From assembly GCF_000744735.1 (NCBI RefSeq), contig NZ_JQMM01000001.1, forward strand, positions 1 through 64,000: DNA of 64,000 bases, read 5' to 3'. Position numbers and translations under genes: made by a program. The notes under the pieces were generated by a model that saw only the letters and a list, made by a program, of their open reading frames with translations, made no database searches and was not told the origin of the DNA. Positions 31,001 to 37,690 of this stretch are shown here, one piece after another. This DNA is from Porticoccus hydrocarbonoclasticus MCTG13d (lineage in GTDB: Bacteria; Pseudomonadota; Gammaproteobacteria; Pseudomonadales; Porticoccaceae). The stretch's first letter is position 1. Each line of letters opens with the position of its first letter.

Positions 31001-31993
31001 ATGAATAGAACCATATCTCAGAAGGCGAAAAATGTGTCAAATTTATCATGTATAGAAATCTGTGCCGGAGCTGGCGGGCAAGCTTTGGGGCTTGAAAACG
31101 CCGGTTTTGATGCGCAAGCACTTGTTGAAATCGATGGTCACTGCTGTGGAACCTTGCGCTATAATCGCCCTAACTGGAACGTCATTGAAGATGATGTAAA
31201 GAACTTCAGCGGCAAACCTTTCGAAGGTGTTGATCTGTTGGCAGGTGGTGTGCCATGCCCCCCTTTCTCAAAAGCTGGCAAGCAGCTGGGTAAAAATGAT
31301 GAGCGTGATTTATTTCCTGAGGCATTACGGCTGGTAGATGAGATCCGCCCCAATGCCGTGATGCTGGAAAATGTGCGCGGCTTCCTTGATGCTGTTTTTG
31401 AAGACTATCGCTTAAAGCTAAAACGTAAATTACAACGTATGGGTTATGTGGTGGACTGGCGATTACTCAATGCTTCAGATTTTGGTGTGTCTCAATTGCG
31501 CCCCCGTGTGGTGATCGTAGCCATTAAGAAAGAGCTCGCTGAACACTTCCAATGGTGTTCACCGCTTGATCATAACCCACCTAGCGTTGGTGAGCTGTTA
31601 TTAGACAAAATGAAAGAGAACAAGTGGCGTGGCGCAAACAAGTGGGCGAAACAAGCGGATGATATTGCACCAACAATTGTTGGTGGCTCTAAAAAACATG
31701 GCGGCCCAGATTTAGGTCCAACAAGAGCAAAACTAGCTTGGGCTTCATTAGGTGTGAATGGAATGACGATCGCCGATGAAGCCCCACAAAGAGACTTTGT
31801 AGGCATGCCGCGTCTGACTGTTGAAATGGTGGCTCGAATTCAAGGTTTCCCCGACGATTGGAAATTTTTAGGGCGCAAAACCCCAGCCTATAGACAAGTT
31901 GGTAATGCATTTCCCCCACCAGTTGCAGAAGCCCTGGCAAAGCAAATTCAAAACTGTTTAACAGCCAAGAAAATTTTCTCAGTTGCCGTATAG
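31001..31993 (+). CDS. DNA (cytosine-5) methyltransferase of a Type II R-M system
   Basis: A 330-residue m5C methyltransferase. Motif I is EICAGAGGQALGLE (about 19-32), motif IV PCPPFS has the catalytic Cys86, motif VI is ENVRG at 123-127, motif VIII is SQLRPRVVIVA, and motif X is RQVGNAFPPPVAEALA. The target recognition region between VIII and IX is short (about 65 residues) and contains GGSKKHGGPDLGPTRA. The recognition sequence cannot be read from this. It is followed 12 nt later by an HNH nuclease, so together they form a restriction-modification pair. A LexA box precedes it. Confidence 0.93.
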   Translation: MNRTISQKAKNVSNLSCIEICAGAGGQALGLENAGFDAQALVEIDGHCCGTLRYNRPNWNVIEDDVKNFSGKPFEGVDLLAGGVPCPPFSKAGKQLGKNDERDLFPEALRLVDEIRPNAVMLENVRGFLDAVFEDYRLKLKRKLQRMGYVVDWRLLNASDFGVSQLRPRVVIVAIKKELAEHFQWCSPLDHNPPSVGELLLDKMKENKWRGANKWAKQADDIAPTIVGGSKKHGGPDLGPTRAKLAWASLGVNGMTIADEAPQRDFVGMPRLTVEMVARIQGFPDDWKFLGRKTPAYRQVGNAFPPPVAEALAKQIQNCLTAKKIFSVAV

Positions 31994-32005
31994 GAACAAT
32001 AAAAG

Positions 32006-32596
32006 ATGACAAAAAAGAGGGGGGCACGCGTAAAACTAAGAGAGCATTTCTTAGCTAATGTGGGGCGTATTATGGATTCTGATGAACTCAGAAAAGTTTC
32101 AGGGGATATCAGTGAGTGGGCGCGTAGAGTACGAGAATTACGCACTGAGGAAGGCTACCTGATTCTTACCCACAATGATCGCAGTGAATTAAAGCCGGGC
32201 CAATATCTGCTAGAAAACCCTAAACCTGAACCAGCATTTGAACGCGGAATTTCTAAGGAAACCCGCGCCTATGTTCTTGACCGTAACGGTTTTACCTGTC
32301 AAATGTGTGGAGCTGTAGCTGGTGAACCACACCCCTATGACCCAACAAGAAATACACGCCTTCACATTGGTCATATTGTTGATAAATCTCAAGGTGGTGA
32401 TGACGACCCAAGCAATTTAAGGGCGCTTTGTTCAATATGCAATGAAGGTGCATCTAATTTAACCCTTGAACGGCCCTCAGTTCAAAAATTAATGATTCAA
32501 GTAAGACGCGCTAAAGGCGGAGATCAAGTCGAGTTACTCAAGTGGTTAATAGATAAGTTCCCTAAAAAAGCGAAAGATTTTTTTGATTCTCATTAA
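32006..32596 (+). CDS. HNH restriction endonuclease
   Basis: A 196-residue nuclease. The N-terminal part (about 10-75) looks like a winged helix (SEWARRVRELRTEEGYLILT). It is followed by an HNH domain with structural zinc cysteines 98, 101, 142 and 145 (CQMCG, CSIC), the catalytic His123 in LHIGHIVD, and Asn137 in NLRALC. Adjacent to and co-directional with the cytosine methyltransferase, it is most simply its cognate restriction enzyme. No frameshift or missing residue is seen, so the pair looks active. It converges on the rep gene. Confidence 0.87.
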   Translation: MTKKRGARVKLREHFLANVGRIMDSDELRKVSGDISEWARRVRELRTEEGYLILTHNDRSELKPGQYLLENPKPEPAFERGISKETRAYVLDRNGFTCQMCGAVAGEPHPYDPTRNTRLHIGHIVDKSQGGDDDPSNLRALCSICNEGASNLTLERPSVQKLMIQVRRAKGGDQVELLKWLIDKFPKKAKDFFDSH

Positions 32597-32702
32597 CATA
32601 TAATAACGCAAGAATTCAGATAAACCCTCGACGTGCTTTTTTTCCAAATTTTACGAGCATCGAGTCGTTGCACCAGCTTATTTTCAAGTTCCCTGCGTAC
32701 AG

Positions 32703-34268
32703 TTATTGACAGAACTCCAAGGCAAGCGCCGGTGGCGCTTGTGCTTCCAAACACCCCCCAATACTATTGATTGACGAACCTTTGCGTCGAATAGTCCATT
32801 CAGGTTTGGGGTATGAGATGGCTTTTGGCTGGTCGTGCGACCATAATCCAAAAACTTTTTTTATGGTGTCGCCGTACTGGCCGAGCTTTTCCTTGACTAG
32901 ATAAGCCAATTGCAAAGGGCGACGCAGTCTCTTGCAGACCGCGCCTCCCATCTTTGCTGTGAAATGGCTCCAATCTCCTTTGTCTGCGGCCTCGATGATT
33001 TCCATGACTTCTGGCGTAGGCGCTCCGGTGAGAATATCGAGGTTTCTGGCTGTTTTTCGGCATTCCCGGTAAACAGTGACCGGTGGGCCCCCAATTTGCT
33101 GAAATTGACGAATGTTCCAGATCGAAGACCATGCGCGCACACGCAGTGCTGTGATCGCGCTATGGTCTTCCCCCTCGTCATCCGCATCCAGTCCGTGACC
33201 ATCAATATTTTTGGAAATGTATTTGGCCAGATAGGCGGTAGCCCGTCCCTTTCTGGGATCAATCACCTCAGCCTTAAAACGGTGCTTACGAGCGCCAGGT
33301 TCGTGGCCATCTTCGGCCATGATGAAACGCCTTAGGATGTCGGTTAATGCCTTGCGCCGTGCTTTGGGCACAAAAAAGAGCATGTGCCAGTGAGGGGTGC
33401 CGTCACGGTGCGGCTCGGCGACTCGAAACCCGTATAAGGGGACTCCTGCCCTTATAAGGGCAGCCCGGGTTTTCTGCCATTGCCCGTTAAACCATGCCTG
33501 AGCTTCGACAGGGGTAGCACCGTTGTATTTGGAGTTTGCTTTTCCCTTAGTGATTGCATGGTATTTGCTGGGACAGGTCCAGGTGTAAAACATCGCTACC
33601 CACGCAGCTTCGGAGTTCTGCTCCGCATAATTTTCAAAACCGTCTAAGCGGACCATCAGTTCATTGCGCTTGTTTACTGGGTTGGAAATACCCAGGTCAG
33701 CTAATTCCGCTAGATTGTATGATTGACCAAAATCATTTTCGGCTTCCATGTCTTCCAAAAGTCGCCGATTTCTCCGATCTTTGGCTAACCAGGATTTGAA
33801 ACCCCAGTCGGAAACATAAGAGGCAACACCTCTGCGTGTGAATCCCAGCTCCCGGTTAAGTTGTTCAACCCTTTGTGCTGCTACATTTCGTAGTTGTCTA
33901 CGCCAGAACTTTGCGCAACTTATACGCGGAATATCTGTGTTCGAGGGAAGGGAGAATCCGTATCGTTCTTCAAAGGTGGCAATCATGCGTTTGATGTCGA
34001 ATGAGCTGTTTATGGCTGCCCGGCAATAGCGCTTTGCAAAGCTCTCTGCCAAGTCGCGAATTTCCTGGTCATCAGCGGCAAAGTGAAAGTCCTCCACCCA
34101 TAGGCGATCGACAACATGGCGTACCCGTGTATTGGCATCCCTTAAAGGGGTGCCCTTGGCAAGTTCCCGGGTATGCCAACACTTTAGCTTTGGGCCAAAG
34201 GTGCGAGCCCGGGTTAGCAGCTTCGATAGCCACACTTCATTCTCTTTAAGGACAAAGGAAGTCGTCAT
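32703..34268 (-). CDS. HUH replication endonuclease (phage P2 gpA-like)
   Basis: A 521-residue rolling-circle initiator. The HUH motif PHWHM puts the metal ligands at His293 and His295. The paired catalytic tyrosines are Tyr346 and Tyr350 in AYLAKYISKNIDG, the two-tyrosine YxxxY arrangement of P2 gene A proteins. The N-terminal half is basic and probably binds DNA. Such proteins nick one strand at the origin and start single-strand synthesis. It is last in the alpA operon, overlapping the preceding gene by 4 nt. A perfect hairpin sits in its last 40 nt. It implies that the element replicates after excision. Confidence 0.87.
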   Translation of the reverse strand: MTTSFVLKENEVWLSKLLTRARTFGPKLKCWHTRELAKGTPLRDANTRVRHVVDRLWVEDFHFAADDQEIRDLAESFAKRYCRAAINSSFDIKRMIATFEERYGFSLPSNTDIPRISCAKFWRRQLRNVAAQRVEQLNRELGFTRRGVASYVSDWGFKSWLAKDRRNRRLLEDMEAENDFGQSYNLAELADLGISNPVNKRNELMVRLDGFENYAEQNSEAAWVAMFYTWTCPSKYHAITKGKANSKYNGATPVEAQAWFNGQWQKTRAALIRAGVPLYGFRVAEPHRDGTPHWHMLFFVPKARRKALTDILRRFIMAEDGHEPGARKHRFKAEVIDPRKGRATAYLAKYISKNIDGHGLDADDEGEDHSAITALRVRAWSSIWNIRQFQQIGGPPVTVYRECRKTARNLDILTGAPTPEVMEIIEAADKGDWSHFTAKMGGAVCKRLRRPLQLAYLVKEKLGQYGDTIKKVFGLWSHDQPKAISYPKPEWTIRRKGSSINSIGGCLEAQAPPALALEFCQ

Positions 34269-34651
34269 GATGACACCTCCCGTTTCCCGGGTTTTTTCGG
34301 GTTATTACCGGGTTTCGTACCGGGTTGCTCGGGTAAATTGCTTGGACTTTTACGGACTGATTCTCCGGATTTTCCGGGTAATGAACCTCGGGCTTCTGGT
34401 CCGGCTGATGTTGGTTTTAGCAAAAGCTTCATCAGTTCAAAAAATAGCCAATCTTCAACGATTGGTTCCAGAGTGATATCCAATAATAGGTGGTCACCAG
34501 GCCAAGCGTGATGAATATACGTGTTAGGAATAACACCACAGATAGCGAGGCGTTGAATTATCGGCTCAGCGGTGATTTGGTTTCTGTAGGAACATTCACT
34601 TTGTTCCTTAAAAGATTCGATGTATTCAAATAGTTCGAAAAGGCTTTTCAT
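34265..34651 (-). CDS. Small protein between AlpA and Rep, unknown function
   Basis: 128 residues. The first ~85 are folded-looking (FELFEYIESFKEQSECSYRN and VEDWLFFELMKLLLK). The last ~45 are a basic Pro/Gly/Lys tail (PGKSGESVRKSPSNLPEQPG) that is probably disordered. The overlaps on both sides (4 nt with alpA, 4 nt with rep) show a single translationally coupled operon. The 3' end of the gene carries the regularly spaced CGGGT series described in the findings. No family recognised; a Rep accessory role would fit its position. Confidence 0.7.
   Translation of the reverse strand: MKSLFELFEYIESFKEQSECSYRNQITAEPIIQRLAICGVIPNTYIHHAWPGDHLLLDITLEPIVEDWLFFELMKLLLKPTSAGPEARGSLPGKSGESVRKSPSNLPEQPGTKPGNNPKKPGKREVSS
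34288..34334. repeat. Five phased CGGGT repeats upstream of rep (iteron-like)
   Basis: CGGGT occurs at 34288, 34298, 34309, 34321 and 34330, spaced 9-12 bp and averaging about one helical turn, just upstream of the leftward rep start. They also encode the Pro-rich tail of the small gene. Iterons or an origin are suggested by position only. Confidence 0.4.
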
Positions 34652-34854
34652 GCTGCGTCCTCCTGGCTGGTGGAGAAACGAAGCTGTTGCTGGATAAAGT
34701 TGTCCAGATCACCCAATCGATAACGGATTGAGCGGGTCCCTAATCGGATAAAGGGAATTCTCGCTCCGGCCCATCTGTCTCGTTCCAGAAAGGCTGCGCT
34801 TACGCCCAGATAATTAGCTGCTTGTTTTGTATTAAGTAAAGTTTGCATTTTCAA
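34648..34854 (-). CDS. AlpA-family helix-turn-helix regulator / excisionase
   Basis: A 68-residue MerR-like winged-HTH protein. NTKQAANYLGVSAAFLERDR is the helix-turn-helix, and FIRLGTRSIRYRLGDLDNFI is the wing and family tail. AlpA proteins activate or direct excision of satellites and islands such as P4-like elements. Start support is strong: AGGAG lies 7 nt upstream. That SD sits inside a 6-bp inverted repeat (CTCCTG/CAGGAG, 34856-34878) that could mask it. First gene of the alpA-small gene-rep operon. Confidence 0.88.
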   Translation of the reverse strand: MKMQTLLNTKQAANYLGVSAAFLERDRWAGARIPFIRLGTRSIRYRLGDLDNFIQQQLRFSTSQEDAA

Positions 34855-34855
34855 T

Positions 34856-34878
34856 CTCCTGCATATGGTTGACAGGAG
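34856..34878 (-). promoter_or_regulatory. Hairpin that can sequester the alpA ribosome-binding site
   Basis: CTCCTG and CAGGAG form 6-bp arms with an 11-nt loop. The CAGGAG copy that serves as the alpA Shine-Dalgarno in the transcript is one of the two arms, so folding would lower alpA translation. Confidence 0.35.
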
Positions 34879-34919
34879 TGAAAATTAGAGGAGATATGGC
34901 GTGGGAAATAGAACTAGTA

Positions 34920-34944
34920 CGCGCACTCGTACTACGAGTGCGCG
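34920..34944. promoter_or_regulatory. 25-bp perfect palindrome between the alpA operon and the integrase operon
   Basis: Twelve-base arms CGCGCACTCGTA and TACGAGTGCGCG flank a single C. No T-run follows on either strand, so it is not a standard terminator. It lies 66 bp upstream of the alpA start and 11 bp past the stop of the 254-aa gene. Operator or replication-origin function is the most likely reading. Confidence 0.65.
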
Positions 34945-34955
34945 CATCCGTAGTA

Positions 34956-35720
34956 TTAGCCTCTTAGGTGCCTTCGAAGGGCGTCAGTGAGTTGTCTAAC
35001 CGCATGATCGGAACTTGTGTATAGCCTTTTTTCTTGGTCGGTCAGGCTGGAATAGAACCGTCTGGCGCTCTCTCTCTTGCTCCATTGATCTTTATTTTTC
35101 TTATGGAAACTGAAAAATTGATTGTGTAAATCAGTGTGTTTTGAGTGTGCCTTAGCTGCTGCAGTGCGTTTTTCTTGGCGGTTTTGGATGACTTCTAATT
35201 CAGAATCGAAGTACAGAAGTTGCTCATACATCAACCTAATATTTTCAGATATAGCGTCGAGGACTTTCAATCTTTCTTCTACTGGAGTGGCCTTCTTGGT
35301 TAGCATTTTTTCCTGTGCGCTCAAGGCGATAATCAGGGAAAAAATGGCTGAGGCAAAAACAGCCTTTGGTGCCTCGTTATCTTCTAGGTCAAGAGCAAGT
35401 GTTTGGAGAGGATGATTTTGTGGAAGTAGCGCATCGACTGTTTGTAGGTATTCCTCTGTATTTTTTTGATCTCGGAACAACTGAGACATTGGTTGTACTT
35501 TTGAAACCATTTCTCGGATTTGGTCAGAATTAACGGTTTCTGTGGGGATGTCTGAGGCCAATAATGTTATGAATGCATTCGTGTATTTAAAGAAATCCTC
35601 TTTCGAGCAATTTTCCAGATTTTTTCGAGCCAGCTCTAAGGCTTTTTCGCATAAGCCGCGAGAGTAGCTGGGTAATATGATGTCAAGTTGATCCTCCCCT
35701 GGGTCGATATGGTTAATCAC
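34956..35720 (-). CDS. Integrase-partner protein of unknown function
   Basis: 254 residues, almost entirely alpha-helical by composition. A small hydrophobic stretch (PKAVFASAIFSLIIALSAQE) occurs mid-protein, and the basic C-terminal segment (about 190-254, HKKNKDQWSKRESARRFYSS and an RRHLRG end) may bind DNA. The start overlaps the integrase stop by 8 nt, so the two are cotranslated. No family is recognised. Co-occurrence with the integrase suggests a role in recombination directionality or regulation. Confidence 0.7.
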   Translation of the reverse strand: MINHIDPGEDQLDIILPSYSRGLCEKALELARKNLENCSKEDFFKYTNAFITLLASDIPTETVNSDQIREMVSKVQPMSQLFRDQKNTEEYLQTVDALLPQNHPLQTLALDLEDNEAPKAVFASAIFSLIIALSAQEKMLTKKATPVEERLKVLDAISENIRLMYEQLLYFDSELEVIQNRQEKRTAAAKAHSKHTDLHNQFFSFHKKNKDQWSKRESARRFYSSLTDQEKRLYTSSDHAVRQLTDALRRHLRG

Positions 35721-36912
35721 TTAATATGCGTCCTTGTATAAAGTTTGTGATTCTTTGCATAGGTTCGCGTAATCGCTCTGTACTGGGAACAATATACCCC
35801 GCCGTTACATCATTTGAAAACTTGTGGTTCAAGAGCCTTTTGAGGGCATAAGCCGGGATGTCCAGGCTTTCGGCTATGGTAATAAAAGTCCGCCGTAGAT
35901 CATGGAGAGTAAATACAATGCCAGAGTGTTCCGAAATGCGCCCTAGCGCGGTACGGGGTTCCTTTAGAGGCCCATCGGCTAGGGGTGAGGGGAATACCCA
36001 TATTTTTTCTGTCTGTCTGTAACGACGGATTAACATATCTTCCAAATAATCTGACATTGGCAGACGGTGTGGCTCTTTGTTCTTTGTCTCTGGAATAAGA
36101 AAGGTACGCTCATGAAAATCTACATCATTCCAGGTCATCCGGCTGGCCTCCGACCTTCGCAATCCAGTGAACAGGAGAAAATGCAGATAATCCCGCGTTG
36201 TCTCCTGGTTCAACCGCAACGTAGCCTCATACCAGGGTTTTAGTTGGGTCGGGGTTAGCAATGTTTGTCGCCGCCTTACCTCGTACCAGGCGCGGTTCTT
36301 GCTCAAGCGATTGACCGGGTTTACTGGGATCACCGGTTTGCCGGTTTGATCCTCGTACTGCTCTATGGCGAAATTAAACAGTGCACGCAGCACCCGCATG
36401 GTGTTGTTGGCGCGGGCATGGCTGGTTTCGCCCAGTTTTCGGTGCCTCCTCTCCACCATGTCCTTGCTAATTTCAGCTAAAGACTTATCTAGCCAGTCCC
36501 CCAAGGAAATTTCAATACAGCGCTTATAGTCATGGAGCGTATTGGGCTTCAGGTTCTTGCGTCCTTGCAAATAGTCTTGGTAGGTCTGGCGTAGCGTGAC
36601 CGCCCTAGCCCGCCGCTCTCGTTTGTCAGCCAAGGGGTCTTTGTCCTGGGCAATATCCCCCAATAATACCCGGGCCTGCTTACGGGCTTGCTCTACCGTC
36701 AGCGCCCCGTGCTTGCCCAAAGTAATGCGCTTTGGCCTACCTTGAACCCGAGCCTCCACGATATAAACCTTAGAACCGGCATTGGTCACCTTCAAACCAA
36801 ACCCTGTCAGGTCCGTATCACGGTAAAATACCTGGGCCGGTTTCCCTGTCACGGAAGGCTCAGGGGGTTCTAGGCTATCAATGGCTCTTTTGGTCAATTT
36901 AAGGTGCGGCAT
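35713..36912 (-). CDS. Tyrosine recombinase (island integrase, DUF4102 type)
   Basis: A 399-residue integrase. The N-terminal DUF4102 fold (GFGLKVTNAGSKVYIVEARV) and SAM-like core-binding domain (about 105-190) are followed by the catalytic domain with Arg252 (TGLRRSEASR), His337 and Arg340 (HDLRRT), His363 (LLNHK) and nucleophile Tyr373 (AGYIVP). All five catalytic residues are present. It lies at the right end, 168 bp from attR, reading inward, as in other tRNA islands. Arm-like GTAGAC and ATATAACTG repeats occupy the gap. Confidence 0.95.
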   Translation of the reverse strand: MPHLKLTKRAIDSLEPPEPSVTGKPAQVFYRDTDLTGFGLKVTNAGSKVYIVEARVQGRPKRITLGKHGALTVEQARKQARVLLGDIAQDKDPLADKRERRARAVTLRQTYQDYLQGRKNLKPNTLHDYKRCIEISLGDWLDKSLAEISKDMVERRHRKLGETSHARANNTMRVLRALFNFAIEQYEDQTGKPVIPVNPVNRLSKNRAWYEVRRRQTLLTPTQLKPWYEATLRLNQETTRDYLHFLLFTGLRRSEASRMTWNDVDFHERTFLIPETKNKEPHRLPMSDYLEDMLIRRYRQTEKIWVFPSPLADGPLKEPRTALGRISEHSGIVFTLHDLRRTFITIAESLDIPAYALKRLLNHKFSNDVTAGYIVPSTERLREPMQRITNFIQGRILSD

Positions 36913-36943
36913 TGCGTTATCCCAGCGTTATTTGTGTCCATTA

Positions 36944-36960
36944 GTAGACGCATAGTAGAC
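36944..36960 (+). repeat. Right paired GTAGAC repeats (putative integrase arm sites)
   Basis: Same hexamer and same 11-bp period as at 28878-28894. The neighbouring direct repeats ATATAACTG at 37017-37025 and 37028-37036 also have an 11-bp period. Confidence 0.5.
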
Positions 36961-37079
36961 ACATTATTTCAAAAACTGGGGTATATAGGCAATAATCCGC
37001 AAGGAAGAAAAGGCACATATAACTGATATATAACTGTATTTAAAAGAGTTTCAAAAAACAAAGAAGATAGACACAAATA

Positions 37080-37137
37080 ATTCAAAATCCCCCGCCCTTA
37101 AAAGCGTGCCGGTTCGAGTCCGGCCTCTGGTACCACT
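37080..37137 (+). repeat. attR: 58-bp direct repeat of the tRNA-Leu 3' half
   Basis: Perfect copy of 28760-28817 that lacks the tRNA 5' half, so it cannot form a tRNA. It marks the right border of the element. The chromosome resumes after it, with about 25 nt that still resemble the sequence following the left copy. Confidence 0.93.
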
Positions 37138-37690
37138 CAAAAATCAATGGGTTAAAATACCTCAGCCCTGCTTTAATCCCGCCGAAGATTCCCCATACCT
37201 ACAAAAAACCCTCTTATATACTCAAGGGTAGATATTTCAGCATCCGCAGCTGACCCAAGGCAATATATCGCAAGGTTGCCAAATCCAACGCTCGGCTTAT
37301 ACTCGAGCGACGCTCATGATCCAGACAGTTACCCAGAAAACAATCACAAAAACAGCCAGTTGGTGCCAATTTTACTCGGTCATTACGTCGAACGTGGCGT
37401 CGGTGAACTCGACCTCGAAAAACTGCCGCAGTTGATCGAGCTGAAATATCACAGCATCCGCGATGTGGTAAACGAACTGGGCGAGGTAAAAAATATTCGG
37501 GATGTGTTTGTGGGATTTCAACGGGATTTATACTGATAACGATTTTTCTCGACCCTTTTTGGGCTGACAAGGCACTCGTTTGTGCCGCACAGCTTCAGCA
37601 TTGCGCGGACCCGGATGATAAAGAATCGCTATGCGGTGTTTCACAGTAAAGTTGACACCGAGATCAAGTTATTGAAACGGAGACCGCGCA
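37138..37690. other. Degenerate right flank of the element
   Basis: No intact gene. A truncated hsdR tail lies at 37360-37536 and the diverged 44-bp copy of left-end sequence at 37273-37316. These look like the remains of an earlier insertion at the same tRNA. Confidence 0.55.
37360..37536 (+). pseudogene. hsdR: C-terminal fragment of a Type I restriction subunit (HsdR, EcoEI type)
   Basis: The translated fragment reads LVPILLGHYVERGVGELDLE, then LPQLIELKYHSIRDVVNELG and IRDVFVGFQRDLY before a stop. It aligns with the extreme C-terminus of EcoEI-type HsdR proteins (the ELD-EKL, LKYHSI-DA and FxGFQxxLY signatures). The helicase and nuclease parts, hsdM and hsdS are missing, so it is a remnant. 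It suggests that an R-M-bearing island occupied the tRNA-Leu site before. Confidence 0.72.

Larger units (their letters stand above)
28760..37137. mobile_element. Integrative element in tRNA-Leu with integrase, HUH Rep, AlpA and R-M cargo
   Basis: A unit of about 8.3 kb bounded by the 58-bp tRNA-derived direct repeats. Layout from left: a non-coding left end, a secreted small protein, a zinc-ribbon/TM protein, an m5C methyltransferase and an HNH nuclease, all rightward. The leftward genes follow: HUH replication endonuclease, small gene, AlpA-like regulator, partner gene, tyrosine integrase. No capsid, portal, relaxase or conjugation genes are present. It is therefore a self-replicating but non-packaging or non-conjugative element, such as a phage satellite or integrative mobilisable element, that would need a helper. 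Paired GTAGAC repeats at both ends look like integrase arm sites. It appears intact: both att sites, integrase and Rep are complete. Confidence 0.9.

Noticed and set aside
32597-32702. Weak hairpin CTCGA...TCGAG between the HNH gene and rep
   Set aside because: Long bulged loop and no proper T-run, so no convincing terminator or site.
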